Source: Bolinopsis microptera (Eukaryota > Ctenophora > Tentaculata > Lobata > Bolinopsidae). Taken from it: a DNA stretch of 64,000 bases. The stretch is taken from positions 1,250,001 through 1,314,000 of the forward strand of contig NC_087082.1 in the NCBI RefSeq assembly GCF_026151205.1. The letters run 5' to 3'. The notes under the pieces were generated by a model that saw only the letters and a list, made by a program, of their open reading frames with translations, was not told the origin of the DNA and searched no databases. Position numbers and translations under genes: made by a program. Of the stretch, positions 22,801 to 34,044 are shown one piece after another. Position 1 is the stretch's first letter; every line of letters begins with the position of its first letter.

Positions 22801-23057
22801 TCCTCACAAATGGGATGGTACCAAAAGTTGCATTGTTCACAAAGGAGCCCATCTTGTTCAGAAAGAACACCTAGGAGGCAAGTTGAACAGATATCTTCTT
22901 GGGTGCTGTGGTCTGATATTAGAATCTGTTGTCCGTTAGATTTCAGTCTTTCCGATTTTATGAACTCATCTATAGCTGTGTTAGGAGCTTGGATTTCTTG
23001 TGCTCTTTTATGAATGTGGATAGGGAGAGCATGCTTTTCACTAAGGCTATCATTTGA
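19821..23057 (-). CDS. Non-LTR retrotransposon ORF: PHD finger, reverse transcriptase, CCHC and restriction-like endonuclease
   Basis: The frame is open from 23057 to the stop at 19821 (1078 codons). The first in-frame ATG is only at 22580, but the sequence upstream clearly codes: a C4HC3 PHD finger (22889-22731; ICSTC, LLCEQCNFWYHPIC, FVCGNC). Then comes a reverse transcriptase with GRLIPLDKDPGVRPIGIGEV, LLVDAENAFNALNR, EGTTQGDTSALGWYAL and catalytic WYADDS (YADD 21344-21333). After that a CCHC motif CVCGKQNHINHTLTC (about 20465-20421) and RQDGARLDISA suit an R2/NeSL-type restriction-like endonuclease. An ATG at 23078 is in the same frame but separated by one TAA at 23060, so one nonsense change may have split the protein. 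Element boundaries were not found. Confidence 0.82.
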   Translation of the reverse strand, partial: SNDSLSEKHALPIHIHKRAQEIQAPNTAIDEFIKSERLKSNGQQILISDHSTQEDICSTCLLGVLSEQDGLLCEQCNFWYHPICEEINTKEYKHLQDEKFDIAFVCGNCERQRLTTSTLPPPDPVNASIKNAKWGVLQGLQIRPAVDSIYKRVVLWKKNMFKVPKGKIGESFIEEVTNTINFFNSGSSLESVAISMTLIMFPLLLQKPSKSSKAKDHVAHLERRLQLWKDGEIEKLARECKSIQDRLLKSKYSPGHHNQVFTRLMLQGKVSAALRWNGSQRSKLLDTSPTVIQELIKKHPESSPSLESSLMKGPIEEVDAVIFDSIDSSRIEKVARDLSGSGGPSGTDAETWQHILCSKQFKKKPEYLKEAVAVLARKLCCQKIQPDHLKTYIAGRLIPLDKDPGVRPIGIGEVLRRIVGKAVMITLKQDIIMNTAPMQLCGGLQGGVEAAIHAVRKIFEDESTEAILLVDAENAFNALNRNTALRNLRYTCPELFTYILNSYRQEADLFVANSDNLILSQEGTTQGDTSALGWYALSLMPLLREVQVKQTESDTELELDREPNSYPKQVWYADDSAAGGKLDQLLKWWKDLKDHGPKYGYYPKPSKTWLIVKPEHATKAKELFPDVQITTKGHRYLGSYIGSEEGVEEFVLKETESWKADILGLVDIAANEPQLAYSAFIYGTSKRWNFVCRTTPGISDHLKLLEYCVKEDFIPAIMGKSFVPDQIRKIASLPARMGGLSIPDCTSTAEMEYSNSVNATKQLTEAVFQQHITFQPNEELQHDIISDIKKRKEELYKQQRETIMSEVSPSTQRQIELLSEKGASIWLSTLPLKACGYVLNKQEFFDALSLRYNLTLSTANRSPLCVCGKQNHINHTLTCKIGGYVSLRHNSLRDTIAELLTTVCKDVETEPQLLSVPPTLKLSNGTNRQDGARLDISARSFWSPLDRAFTDVRVLHPQAQSNSDKSISQMYQSHENNKKREYNDRVLNVEKATFTPLVFSTTGGMAVEASQFLKHLAEKISLKKGQRYCDVMSFVRRRLRFDLLRTCIISIRGYRGTRTLPPTAIRDLDLNLINTPKP

Positions 23058-23105
23058 TTACATTTTCCTGTGGACCATTGTAGACAATTCCGTTGATAGG
23101 TTTAA

Positions 23106-23215
23106 AGGGGTCGTTCACATATTACGTAATCAGCCGAGGGGGAGGGGGTCTCCAAATGCTTACGGTTGATTACGGGGGGGGGGGGGGGGGGGGGGGGTTT
23201 GGTTCGATCGCTGAT
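23106..23215. repeat. Poly-G tract flanked by GATTACG words
   Basis: An uninterrupted run of about 22 G (about 23175-23197) between copies of GATTACG/CGTAATC. The run length is likely unstable and prone to sequencing error. Confidence 0.85.
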
Positions 23216-23524
23216 TACGAAATCAATGTCATCTTTTTTTACACTCAAAATATTCTTTAGCTAATAATAATATTATTATTTATATGAATACAAATCATGA
23301 AGAATTGTTTTCACAGACTTTGCGACTTTTAGTTCTTGATTACGTTTTGAAGACGAGTTTAACTTATGCTATAGTGCTACTGTCAAAAGAGGAAACTTTG
23401 TGGTATATTTATGAATACTAGAACGAGCGAAATACAAAACGAGCGAAACACAAAACACTGTGGTCGCAATGTTTGGGAACTACGAACCAAGTCACCGACT
23501 AATACGAATCAACAAACATGAAGC

Positions 23525-23557
23525 TTACTGGGCCGCGCTAAGCCTGTCATTCCGTCG
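23525..23557 (+). repeat. Transposon terminus (CTGGGC...CAGCC family), variant
   Basis: TTACTGGGCCGCGCTAAGCC followed by TGTCATTCCGTCG. It differs by a few bases from the copy at 17598 and lies 20 bp outside the element at 23580. Confidence 0.7.
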
Positions 23558-23770
23558 CAGCTTCAATCTATTAGTATTACCTTTTCGGACCTTATTTGGA
23601 CGGACATTAATTGAACGATGGAGGCCCTAACGTTCATCTTAATGTCCGTTCAAATGAAGTCCGTTTATTTAAGGTCCGTCCAAGATCTCTCGAGTATTCG
23701 GCTGAGTAGACCGAGGGGCTGCATAGACCACTCAGGATCCTTAGCTGAACGTCAACGACGCTCACCCCAT

Positions 23771-23849
23771 GACCAGGCAGACAGTGGGATTCGAACTCGC
23801 AACCTCACGATTGCAAAGCTGGCGTTCTAACCAACTGCGCTACCTGGCC
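23771..23849 (-). tRNA. tRNA-like sequence (tRNA pseudogene or SINE head)
   Basis: In the antisense direction GGCCAGG...CCTGGTC forms a 7-bp acceptor stem (one G-U). TAGCGCAGTTGG is a perfect A box and GAGTTCGAATCCC is close to a B box, so it could be transcribed by RNA polymerase III. The anticodon and T stems pair poorly and the length is 79 nt, so a functional tRNA is unlikely; TTTGCAA would be the loop. It lies inside the 23580-25029 element. Confidence 0.5.
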
Positions 23850-24253
23850 GTTAAAAGAGAATGGGTTTAAAAAGTCACGTGACAGTCGAGTGTAGACTGA
23901 TTAATCATCATCCCATAAAACACACTGATGTACAGCTGCCCTAATGGAAATTCTTTGCTGAACTGGAGAATGAATAAAGGAATATCATTATCAATAAGGC
24001 AGCAGCGATGCAATTGGATAAAAGTTCAAAACGTTATACATAATTATAATAATTGAAGTTTGAGCGAAAATAGCAAGTTTTAAGCAAGTTTTAAAAGGTG
24101 ACGTTCAGCAAAATTTGATGGACGAAGAAAATTGAAAATTGAAAATAAGACACAAGTCCGGAAATGATTTTCAGGGATTAAGAGCTGGTAGTGGGATCGA
24201 ATGATAAATTAGCTTTCTGGAAATGATCTAACTTTACCTCACGTTTGCACCTT

Positions 24254-24306
24254 ACCTGGGGACCCCAGGCTATTATGTTCGGCGGAATGACAGGCTGAGC
24301 GCCGCC
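24254..24306 (-). repeat. Transposon terminus (CTGGGC...CAGCC family), right-type
   Basis: CCTGGGGACCCCAGGCTATT precedes GGCGGAATGACAGGCTGAGC and GCCGCCCAGTAA. The CCTGGGGTCCCC part recurs inverted at about 25050-25062, and the same two-part arrangement occurs at 35067-35145. Confidence 0.75.
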
Positions 24307-25062
24307 CAGTAAGTTTGCACCCCGACACTAAGTGAACCGACAATGGTATGGGGGTCACGACAATGGTATGGGGGTCACGACAATGGTATGGAGGTCACGA
24401 CTTCATACAAATCTTAATCAGGTAGAGGAATCCCATGATCTAGTCCCCGCAAACATGAAAAACTTGTTGATGTTCCAGCTTCTAGATATTACGGTAAATC
24501 GTGCTGCCAAGGACATTGTCCGACGTTGTTATACTTATAGTTCATATTACTCTAACTCAGGGGAGGTAATGAACCAGTGCTAGGAAAGCTCCACGTGATG
24601 TTAAGGTTAACCTAAATTTTGTCTAAGATAAAACCACTTCACGCCGAATGGCTTGTAAAAGTTAACACTGAAATTCAGGACCGGGCGGGGTAGTTTGATA
24701 AAAAAGGTTTCCATAAAGCTAGAAATCACTGATGCTTTAAGCATGGACTATTTCATGCACGAAAACCCATTTGATGAAGATGATGTGATAATGATATTAG
24801 ACACTGATCATGTACACATATTTTAACATTTTTACTGCTTAACGAATGCTTTTCTTACTTTAACTTACTGTATAAAAAATGTATTTAAAAATCATTTGAT
24901 GAAATAAAAAAACGAAAAAAATTCGGATTTTTGATGGTTTTGAATGCCTTCTAGCGTTCATATAATATTAATGTCCGTTTAAAATTATGTCCGTTCATTT
25001 AATGTCCGTCCAAATAAGGTCCGATAAGGTATATTTATGAACATGATAGCCTGGGGTCCCCA

Positions 25063-28000
25063 AGAAACAAACAAGCTAGTGTTAGCAATAGCTTTAACTC
25101 CTAGCTTGCATTATCAACATTTAAAAATAAACATAGTCATAATCAACATATTTTTAAAAACAACGATGAGCTATAATTCCTTGACCCAATGCAACGCTCA
25201 TACATCATATAATAGTCACACATAACAGTATGAGTAAGCTTTCTAAACTTCCATGATCACATTACCTGAAGACAAAGTATCAGTTTCATGCAGATACACG
25301 AACTCACAGACGGACTATATAGTACATTTTTAGATTTGGTCACGTTTCATTCCATACAAATCAAGGACTAGCAGACTGATTAATATAATTATATGATCCG
25401 ATAAAACAATACTAAATACTTAGAATTCATATGATTAAGTTGTGACGTAAGCTTCTACTCAGTTGTTATGAACGGTTGATTTCGGAATAAAAACGGTTTT
25501 AACCACTTGTTTAAAAGTAAAACGATTAAAAACGATAAAAAACGATTTTAGCTTATACGATTCAATAAAATTTCAAATTAATGTTCGATGTTTTTAAAAT
25601 GTTGGTAATTCTAACAGCAGGTATTTATATTTTATTACTTAATTTAGGATTTCGTTTGAATTCTATCTTCTCCGCCTCCCAGCCCAAATAAAAACTTTAA
25701 ATTTAATTGAGGTACCCTACAAAACGTTTTTATCGTTTAAAAGTAAAACGGAAATATATGAAAAAAAACGATTTTAACGATCTTGTGAAAAAAACACCGT
25801 TTTTAACGTCCATAGAAACTAAGGACGTTAGTAATACACTCACGTACATCGTGTGATTCCCACGGTCAACGATGTGAGAATGAGAGTCATAGTTATAGTC
25901 ACAACGTGAAAAATGGATTATTTCAAATGCAAAATGATTTTTAAATCAACAAATTGGGATGAAATAAAGTTTTCTGCTGAATTAAACGAGTTGCACGAAG
26001 AATTGTAGACCGTGAGACTGTGACCCGATTAGGTTCGCACTAAACCTCTTATAAAAAGATTCACGTGATCGTTTTTCATGCCCGGAATAACGAGATAACC
26101 ACAACCTTGATTTGGTTTAGGATGAAAACCATGAATCTGATTCGGCTGAATCCATGGCATTTTCAAAGGTTAAAAGTGGCTCCAGGAGTAATAGTATCTT
26201 GCTGAAATACAATTTGTATAATTCGATATCAGATATGAGATTTACGGAAAGGGAAAAGTCTAACAGGTATAGACGAATCAATTTGATCCCACTTTTTATA
26301 TAATTCTCTGATCTCGGCTGATTCCAAAAAATGTCCGTTAGACGAATGCTGTATCTTGCTAAAGTAAATACCAATCCCTCACGGCTCACTCTGTTATTAG
26401 ATATATGAATATGAATTCACTTTTTTTAAAAGATGCACAAGGAGATGTTAGCAACATTGCTTTGGGCCTGGGGCGGGGAGTAATGAATATTTTGTACATG
26501 ACGACTAGTTTAAGTTGTTATATTCCTTTGAATTATTATAGACCAATTTTAGGGTTTAAAGAACGACTCACAGTTACATTTTCATACGCTGTACTTGTAG
26601 AGTGTAGACCTGCCGCACGTGCAGCTGTATCGACATCGTGGCTTTCGCCACTTATTACTATTAGTATTAAAGAAACGACAATGGGGGTCACGAGTCACGA
26701 CGTGATACAACAGTTACATCCATAATTATAGGGTATTATTATATATGGTAATCCAATATTTAGCGCGATCCACAGAGCACATGTTTGATAAATAAGCACC
26801 TTAGCACTTATAGTATAACTTTCACTTAATTGACAGTTACAGGATCTTTTAACGTTAAACTTGCTAAGACTAAGGTCAGACGAATTAAACTTAAAGGAGT
26901 TATTTCTCTCTCAAGACAATTATAAGTTGAAATAGAGAATGGACCCTGAATCATGAATATTTACAAATCGTCCACAAATACCGCTGCATGGGGTGATACA
27001 AGCGAGATAATGAAATAGAATGTAAATAAACGAAACGGCATCCTGATTAGTATTTTGTAATTATTAATTGTGATGGTATAGTTAAATGTAATTGTGATGG
27101 TATAGTAATACCAATACTCAAATCACATCGGACACAATTATTACCGGTCTTTTGTTTTAGCTCTCTTAGGCTCGATTATGTCAAAAATGATACGCTTACT
27201 GATTCCCTGCCGCAATGAGGAATGAGAAATGCAAAGCTTGACAAAGTGAAATAAATTGACAAATATAGCAAAATATTTTATCATCATCATTGATTCGATT
27301 TAAGTTTTAGAAATGATTCTCCAATCTGCATCATCCGCATGAAATCATAAGGTTAGACATAATATAACAAACAGATACCCAATCTGTTATCGGTTAAGAC
27401 AAATGAACCTTATTACACTGTAATACTAATAAGGTAATTTACAGCACAGTGTTTTAAAATATTCACCCGTCTTCATTTATTATTATTCGACGAATGACGA
27501 TTTCTAAACGATTTTCTATTATGTATCTGGGAATGATTCTAACTCGTGCCAGAAAAACTCTTACAACTTCAAGGACATGATCCATATAGTGGTTCTACTG
27601 AAGCAAAGTGAGCTATTGCAAACATCAAAATAGTTGTACGAGTTTGCAAAAGTTTACTGAGCATGATGGTGACAGTTTTTTCTCTCTGGCCGATCTTTGG
27701 TCTGTTGTGTTATAGTTTTTCGAGTTTAAGCTAATAGTACTAACAATGGAGCCTGGTGTCTTTCATGCAAATCATAATTGATTGTCAAGCACCAATAGGA
27801 GCTGCCTTCATTAATATTATAGACCTTAGTCTCTGATCTCCAAGCCCAATACCTATCATCACTGAATTCTTTTTGCCACCTTTTTACATTTCATTATTTT
27901 GATGAAAGGCAATGAGTATCCAGGGGTGTTTTCAGTGGTTGAGAAATGAATTCCTTGAAATAAAATCTAGATTGGCCTAATTTATCCGGATGAGGTAAGG

Positions 28001-29498
28001 ACCACGATATGTTAACCCGTTCAGTTTTTTACCATTTATTTTCACAGCCCATGAAATTATGAATGCAAAAAAGAATTTTGGGTGAGGTATATAATTTCAA
28101 GTAAATATTATTTCCAGTAATTATTATTTCCAGTATTTGTATTAATTTTAGTACTTTAAGTTATAGTGGCCCAAAATTTATCCATCAACAGACATTTTAA
28201 CTGTCCGCTATTTTAACAGCCTCAGCATTATCCGTGGATCTGTTACAGTTACAACTATAACTTATAAGTCTGTGTGGACCTTAAATAATCCCGTCCTACT
28301 CAATCAGCCTACTCGTGTCGGTGTAATCCTCATAACTTTAGTGAGGTTTTTCAATTTGTGTACATAATATATTTATTTAATTTGGATTATTTAAGTTAAA
28401 ACTGTAAGTGCAACAGAAATAAAAAATTGGCAGCAATCAATGTAAATTGAAACAAAAATGTAGTATATTTAAGTTTCAACAACTATAAATTCAACAATTA
28501 AATAAATTGTTGGTTAAAATTTACTGTCAAAACTAAACGCGTTCACGCTGATGCACGTGACCTCACATCTTAATTAAATCTGAAGTCTATGATCTCCAAA
28601 AAAACTGAACCTTGACAATGAAATTAAATGACAATTAAAGATGCCAGTTAACAATTAACATCACATATTCATATCAACAAACAAAAATGTAGACAAAATA
28701 TTAAACTAGGCTAGTGACCACTGATATGACCAGAGGCTTCTCAGCCTCATTGATCATGCCAGATTTTAGAAAACAAATCGAGGATGAGATATCTCTAATT
28801 TTAGCTTAACAATGGCAATACAATGTTGTTCATAGCTGTATTTATATACTGCCGAGTTGTTAATGTTATCCTTTGCAGCCTTGCTCCCAGCAGATACAGT
28901 TACATAAATTAGGTTACCACTTATGAACCGGTTGCAGTTAAAATGTCTTACTTACTCCAGGCTTGTCTTTAGCACGTTGCAAAGCTGCACATCGTGGTTG
29001 CAACCTCAAACACAGCGGTTATGAAATCGTAAACAAACATCTTGATACGATATCCGAGGAAATGATTATTATTATTATGTATATAGTTCAGTAGACTTAA
29101 ATCATGACTAGGTTTATTTTCCAATCCTCATCATCGTCGATATGAAATTATAGGGTTAGACATATATAATAACCAACAGATGCCTTAAGTTATGACGAAT
29201 GACCCTTTTACAACGCTGTCTGCGCAATAGTGTTTTGAAATATTCTCCCGTCTTCTAATATCATAGAATAGCAATATCCATTGTTTGTTTACTAAGACCG
29301 ATTAAAGATATTTATAAAATTAATTAACTATCTCCGTCAACTCATTAGTGACTGTTTCAACTTTCAGTGTTTCATGAAAAAGAATATTCCAAGCCTTCCC
29401 AACAGTCTGAATCAGAATGGTCATGTGATAGAGAGTAAGAGTTTCTAAATCAATGCTGTCAAGTCCTCAAGTCCTGCCAGGTATTAAAGTGCACAATC
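25063..29498. other. Gene-poor AT-rich region
   Basis: No supported gene in 4.4 kb. It contains runs of AAAACGATTTT words (about 25500-25810), a decayed end of the TTGTATCACG MITE family (26675-26712, GGGGGTCACGAGTCACGACG), and two diverged direct copies of a roughly 200-bp segment (about 27280-27490 and 29085-29265) sharing AAGGTTAGACAT / AGGGTTAGACAT and ATATTC(A/T)CCCGTCTTC. Confidence 0.5.
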
Positions 29499-31240
29499 TT
29501 AAAGTGTGCACCTGTAGTCCTTTCTCCTGTCCTCTACATCTTGTCCAGTAAGAGGTATCCGCTTGCCTCCAGTCTCGACCAGCAGAAATGATCCCAGCAT
29601 ACAAAGGACCGAAATAAAAGCTAGGCCACCAAGAGGTACTGCTTTGTGAGTGATGGGTGCCAAATTGTTGAATATAAACGGACCTATGAAGGAGCCAACT
29701 CTGGAAATACCAGAACAAATACTGAACACAATCCCCCTATGAGTTGTTGGTGCTATTTCTCCTGTCCAAAGATACAGCCCTGAGTAGGCCCCGTTCACAA
29801 ACATGACTCCGATTAAACTCATGACGCTCTGCAGTGTCCAGCCACCTCCAAATGCAACGTTAGGTATCGCTATAAGATAACAAAGAGCAGCCCCTAGAAA
29901 CATGGCTATCATGGTCCTTCTTCTTCCCAACAAGCCTATTAAAGAGACAGCCATAAAATAAGAAACTATTCTTCCAACACCAGCCATAATGTACCCGGAG
30001 TATCTATCTGGTAATATTTTTCCCCAACCGAAGCTAAAGCCGGTATAAAACATCGCAAGGGATGGCCAAAGGGTCACGAGGATAATAGTTTCAAGTCGAA
30101 GACTTGGGTACTGATTAAATTCGGTCAGTTGCTGCCTGACATTATGGTTTCTATCTTTAGTGTTCCCAACGTCCGTTATTTGGATGTTTTCTAGATCCAG
30201 GTCCATATTGTTTAATTTCGCCAATGCTTTGAAGGCTTTCTTGGCAGCCTCCACATCATTTTTTATCAAAAAGAATCTGGGCGATTCTGTGCAAATCAAA
30301 ATTTGCAATGTTGTCAGCACGAACACTATGGAGGTGGCTAAAAACATGTTGTTCCAGCTATGTATGAAGTAGCCGATTCCTACTGCAATAGGGTAACCGA
30401 ATGAACTCAAACACCCCGTCCAACAGTTCATTATGTTCCTATGTTTTGATGGAACAAGCTCCGCTGTGAGAATGTACATGCCATTGGACATCAGAATATT
30501 GCTAACACCATTGAAATACCTAATTGCTAAGAGTAACACGTAGTTATGACAAAATTTCCCCATTAAAAGAGGAAAAACCCCGATGATCATGCCAATCATT
30601 GCTGTTTTCTTTCTCCCAACTTTATCCAACAAGTGACCACCTAGAATTAACCCTGAAAATCCTCCGGTATATAAAATAGAAGTCAACAAGGTTTTTTGTG
30701 CCTTTCGGGATCCGACATCACAGTACAAATCAAACTCCGCAGAAAATGAGGTATGTTCAAGACTCCATTCTATGTCAGAAGGTTCAAGGATCAGTTCTTT
30801 TTTGCCACCTACTTCTTCGGTGATTTCGCAAGGAAATGTTTGTAGTAATGATGGATTGGCTCTTGTCAAATTAAAGCATTTTTCAGATTTGCATCTCCAA
30901 GTGTCGTCGGGGGTTGGATCAATACCTGGCTCAAAATAAGGAATTTAGTAATTTTCTAAAATAAATACCGATCAAAGATCCTTCTCACTAAATGAGTAGA
31001 TTTTAATTTCTTCCTGGCAATATGCTGACCTATATTATACATTATAATCCGTGATTAGACTTGTAAATTAGTTAAGAGCTATACCAAATCACCTGCGAAT
31101 GCAGTTATATAAATATTTGAGGTCCCTCCCATCTCAACCAGCATCAGTGACATTATCAGAGCTGTGTACTTCCAACTCCGGTTTCGAGTCAACTCCTCTA
31201 GCAAATCATCACAGCTGACCGGTTCTTTAACTGGGACCAT
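29499..31240 (-). CDS. SLC22-family organic ion transporter (major facilitator superfamily, 2 exons)
   Basis: 524 aa from exons 31093-31240 (start ATG 31240) and 29499-30925, phase 1. The N-terminus CDDLLEELTRNRSWKYTALIM is the SLC22-type first helix. A Cys-containing extracellular loop follows (DTWRCKSEKC...FPCEI). The MFS signature LLDKVGRKKTAMIG follows helix 2, its repeat LIGLLGRRRTMIA lies in the second half, and ESPRFFLIKND is the SLC22 stretch after helix 6. About 12 membrane helices are expected, in the plasma membrane, moving organic cations, anions or carnitine; substrate cannot be read from sequence. The first loop is shorter than in typical mammalian members. The open frame upstream of 31240 is not believable as coding. 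Confidence 0.87.
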
Positions 31241-31784
31241 GTAGTAAACTAACCTTATAGCAGTCAGAACGCAATCGAACTGATATGACAAGTTGGGTGT
31301 TACCTTACTACAGACGTCTATAGTTCTAACTAAAACTGATCGATCGAGAAGTATGTCCCTATGTGAAAAGTCAAAGTGAGAAGAGTGTCTCACTATCAGA
31401 AACAGGGGGTGGTTAACAGGCAACGTTACGCCACTGAATGTATCGTATGTTTATCAGCGTGTTTACTGCTTATTATGTGTTATTATGAACTTGCCTTTCA
31501 TTTGTTTAATATATAATTCTACATGTTCCATGTTTTACAAATTAGATCTATTGAAATTTTAATAAGCTGTCACAAATTATGTAAAAATTATTTCAAAAAA
31601 CTGATCTTATTTGAGATATAGGCATTTTAAGCCTTAAATCTGCCATTTTTTGCCCTTTTTTACATGAATTTTACTAAGAGTAAGACCTTTGAGGCCAGAT
31701 TTCATACCTTAAAACTCAAAATTGAGAAAAATAGTGTTCCAAAAATTTGTATATGATCATCAGCTACACTCACAAGAATTTTTG

Positions 31785-32067
31785 ATAGTCAGTGTAATAA
31801 GCGCCAAGCGCGAGCACAGAACTTTTTTTCTCCGATTTCGATAAATTTGGTACCCAAAGTTTTCTAAAAATGTGAATAAAATATATCCACCGTGTTTTTC
31901 GTCCTTTGTGCACTCTTGTAATGCACAGGAGGCCCACATACAGCTCGACGTTATCGTGCTACACGGTGAATTTGCATTATTCACAGTTAGAGGCAACTTT
32001 TGGTACCAAATTTATCAAAATCAGAGACAAAAAATTCTGTGCCAACTCATGGCGCTTATTACATAGA
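31785..32067. mobile_element. About 280-bp MITE with roughly 80-bp terminal inverted repeats
   Basis: TGTAATAAGCGCCAAGCGCG at the left is mirrored by GGCGCTTATTACA at the right. The arms continue inward through GCACAGAACTTTTT, GATAAATTTGGTACC and AAAGTT in both directions. The centre also has GTGAATAAAAT/ATTCAC symmetry, so the whole unit folds on itself. Confidence 0.8.
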
Positions 32068-32069
32068 CT

Positions 32070-33005
32070 ATGAAGCGATATCTTATGACCTGGGTGATTG
32101 GTAAAATGTACAACTTTAATAGTAGGCAAATATTTCAATTCAAAATCAGCCAAAAACTTTTAAAATGACTAAATTATCGGTATTTCAGTGACAAACTTTA
32201 CCAAATGTTTAAAAATTTCCAAAAAGAAAATATTTATTTTTTTCGAAACTGCGTAGTGCGTACTCTCAAAAAAAATGTTCAATGTTTCAAATCTTACTGT
32301 TTTTATCTATAAGTATATTTTCATAGTATGAAGTCAAATCCCGAATCGAAATCCGATCCTGGCAAAAAAGGTTTTGGTGTCCCCCTGTACTGTGAGTTAT
32401 CATTTCACAAGACAGTTAAATTATGAATAGTTTAATACAGCTAGCAGTTTTTAAGCCTTTGATGCGTCTAACTAGAACTAGAACGACGACCAAATCACGT
32501 ACTCGGAAAGTAACGTCTAGTTAGAACAAAGACTCCATCACGTAATCGATTACGTAACGCGTTATGTGCAGTCTAGCGACATAACGTATGCACTATGCAT
32601 GGTTTACAACCAACCAGTTTACAAACAACATGATAAGTTGTTACCTAAAAAAATGAAATTTAGGCACGAAATATAAATGACATAAGCAATATACATTCCC
32701 CTTTTTATATGACGAGTCCATATCTAGCATTTGTATAGCCAATATGCAACTGATAAAACTCATAATAAATGTGTTTTATACACAGTTTTTATATGCTGTC
32801 ATCATTGCATTTGCTGTCATCGACTATTATGTATTAGGTGTTTCGGAGGTTTTGTCAACATAGCAAGGTCACCTGTATATATATTTCTGACCAAATTAAA
32901 CGATAACGGCTAAAATCGAAATTAAGAATATTCTAGAAATTTAATACACTGATCACCAAGTTGCTGACATACTGTTTACATTTAATCTGAAACCATTGCA
33001 TTATT
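32070..33005. other. AT-rich intergenic stretch
   Basis: No gene or clear repeat recognised in this interval, which is the upstream flank of the SLC22 gene. Confidence 0.45.
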
Positions 33006-33010
33006 AATCT

Positions 33011-33112
33011 AGCAGCTGGTAAGAATTCCGTGGGAACAACTTGCACTCCAAGGTTTGATCTTCGGGCGCAAGTTGTTCCCACGCAATTCTTAAAAGTCTT
33101 ACCAGCTGCTTG
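33011..33112. repeat. Inverted repeat hairpin, arms about 33-40 bp
   Basis: AGCAGCTGGTAAGAATTCCG followed by TGGGAACAACTTGC is mirrored by GCAAGTTGTTCCCACGCAAT and TCTTACCAGCTGCT, with about 28 bp of loop. The second arm has an 8-bp insertion. Confidence 0.85.
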
Positions 33113-33847
33113 AAATTATATACGTTATAAGATCATATTCATTATACTTAGAGTAAGAACAATCAAATAACATGGATGGGTAATATTTTAATTTCATTGG
33201 TTTTTATAGCGAATTATATTACAAGTATTATTGCAAGTAACATTTTTATAATCCAAAATCCTGGTACCGGTCCCAATCCCGGTATTTCGGTTTTAATCCC
33301 GGTCCCGATCAGGGTTTGACTGTTGATTACGTAATAAACATTTTCTTTTTTACCCTCTAGAATAATAACAATTTGATAATATTTTAATTCAAATTCCACT
33401 CAATTTCACTCTGATAGAAGTAGAAAATAAGTATCGTATTCTGAGTGTGCGACAAAGTTTAGCTAATCTAGTATAAATCTTGTCTTATAACTGTTGAATC
33501 CCTGCACTCTTTAAGTTTATATTAACCAATAATATTTTATGATTGTTAGATTGATCTAATCTGTGATCTACTAGTACTTCATTTCAGACTAAGGAATTCT
33601 TAATTAGACAGCTATAATAGTTACCAGATTCACAAAAATGTAAACTTGTACTTGTAGTTGTTTCATTATAGTATTAGTACCTAACAACAATAAAGTTTCT
33701 TTCTGAGTAGTTCATATGGGAGTATGGGTCACGTGGCTAATGTTCAGAACAATTCTGAACATGCTTGATTAAAAGTTGTGTGTGTACCAATAATTAATAT
33801 ACTATTACTTAAGTCTTAAATCTCAACAACCATCAATAAAAATATAA

Positions 33848-33968
33848 AGTCCCGGCTAGGAACCGACCGGAATATTTTATATTTTGCTGCATGCTGGATC
33901 AGATTTTGCCAGATATCAATCTATTATCCGGTTAGCCGGATTTTGCCGGACCGGAACCGGTTATTAGG
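33848..33968. repeat. CCGGATATCCGG-type repeat (MITE fragment)
   Basis: GGCTAGGAACCGACCGGAAT, CCGGTTAGCCGGATTTTGCC and GGAACCGG words. Related ends occur at 35990-36090 and 44190-44280 as CCGGATATCCGGTCGG(T/G)(T/G)CC. They look like copies of one element family. Confidence 0.6.
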
Positions 33969-34044
33969 AAGGGCAAATGTAAGGCTGCCAACCGGTGGGT
34001 TGGCTTTTCGGTTTTCCGAATTCTTTTAAAAAAAATATTTTGCT

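Larger units (their letters stand above)
23580..25029. mobile_element. 1.45-kb TIR element with TA duplication
   Basis: The left end CCTTTTCGGACC then TTATTTGGACGGACATTAA is mirrored at the right end (TTAATGTCCGTCCAAATAA then GGTCCGATAAGG). TA lies on both sides (23578-23579 and 25030-25031), as in Tc1/mariner-type insertion. ATGTCCGTTC/GGTCCGTCC motifs recur subterminally. It has no transposase and contains the tRNA-like sequence and a CTGGGC-family terminus, so other elements are nested in it. Confidence 0.75.

Noticed and set aside
26117-26389. A 90-codon minus-strand frame in the gene-poor region
   Set aside because: No recognisable motif, no splice context, and composition like the surrounding DNA.
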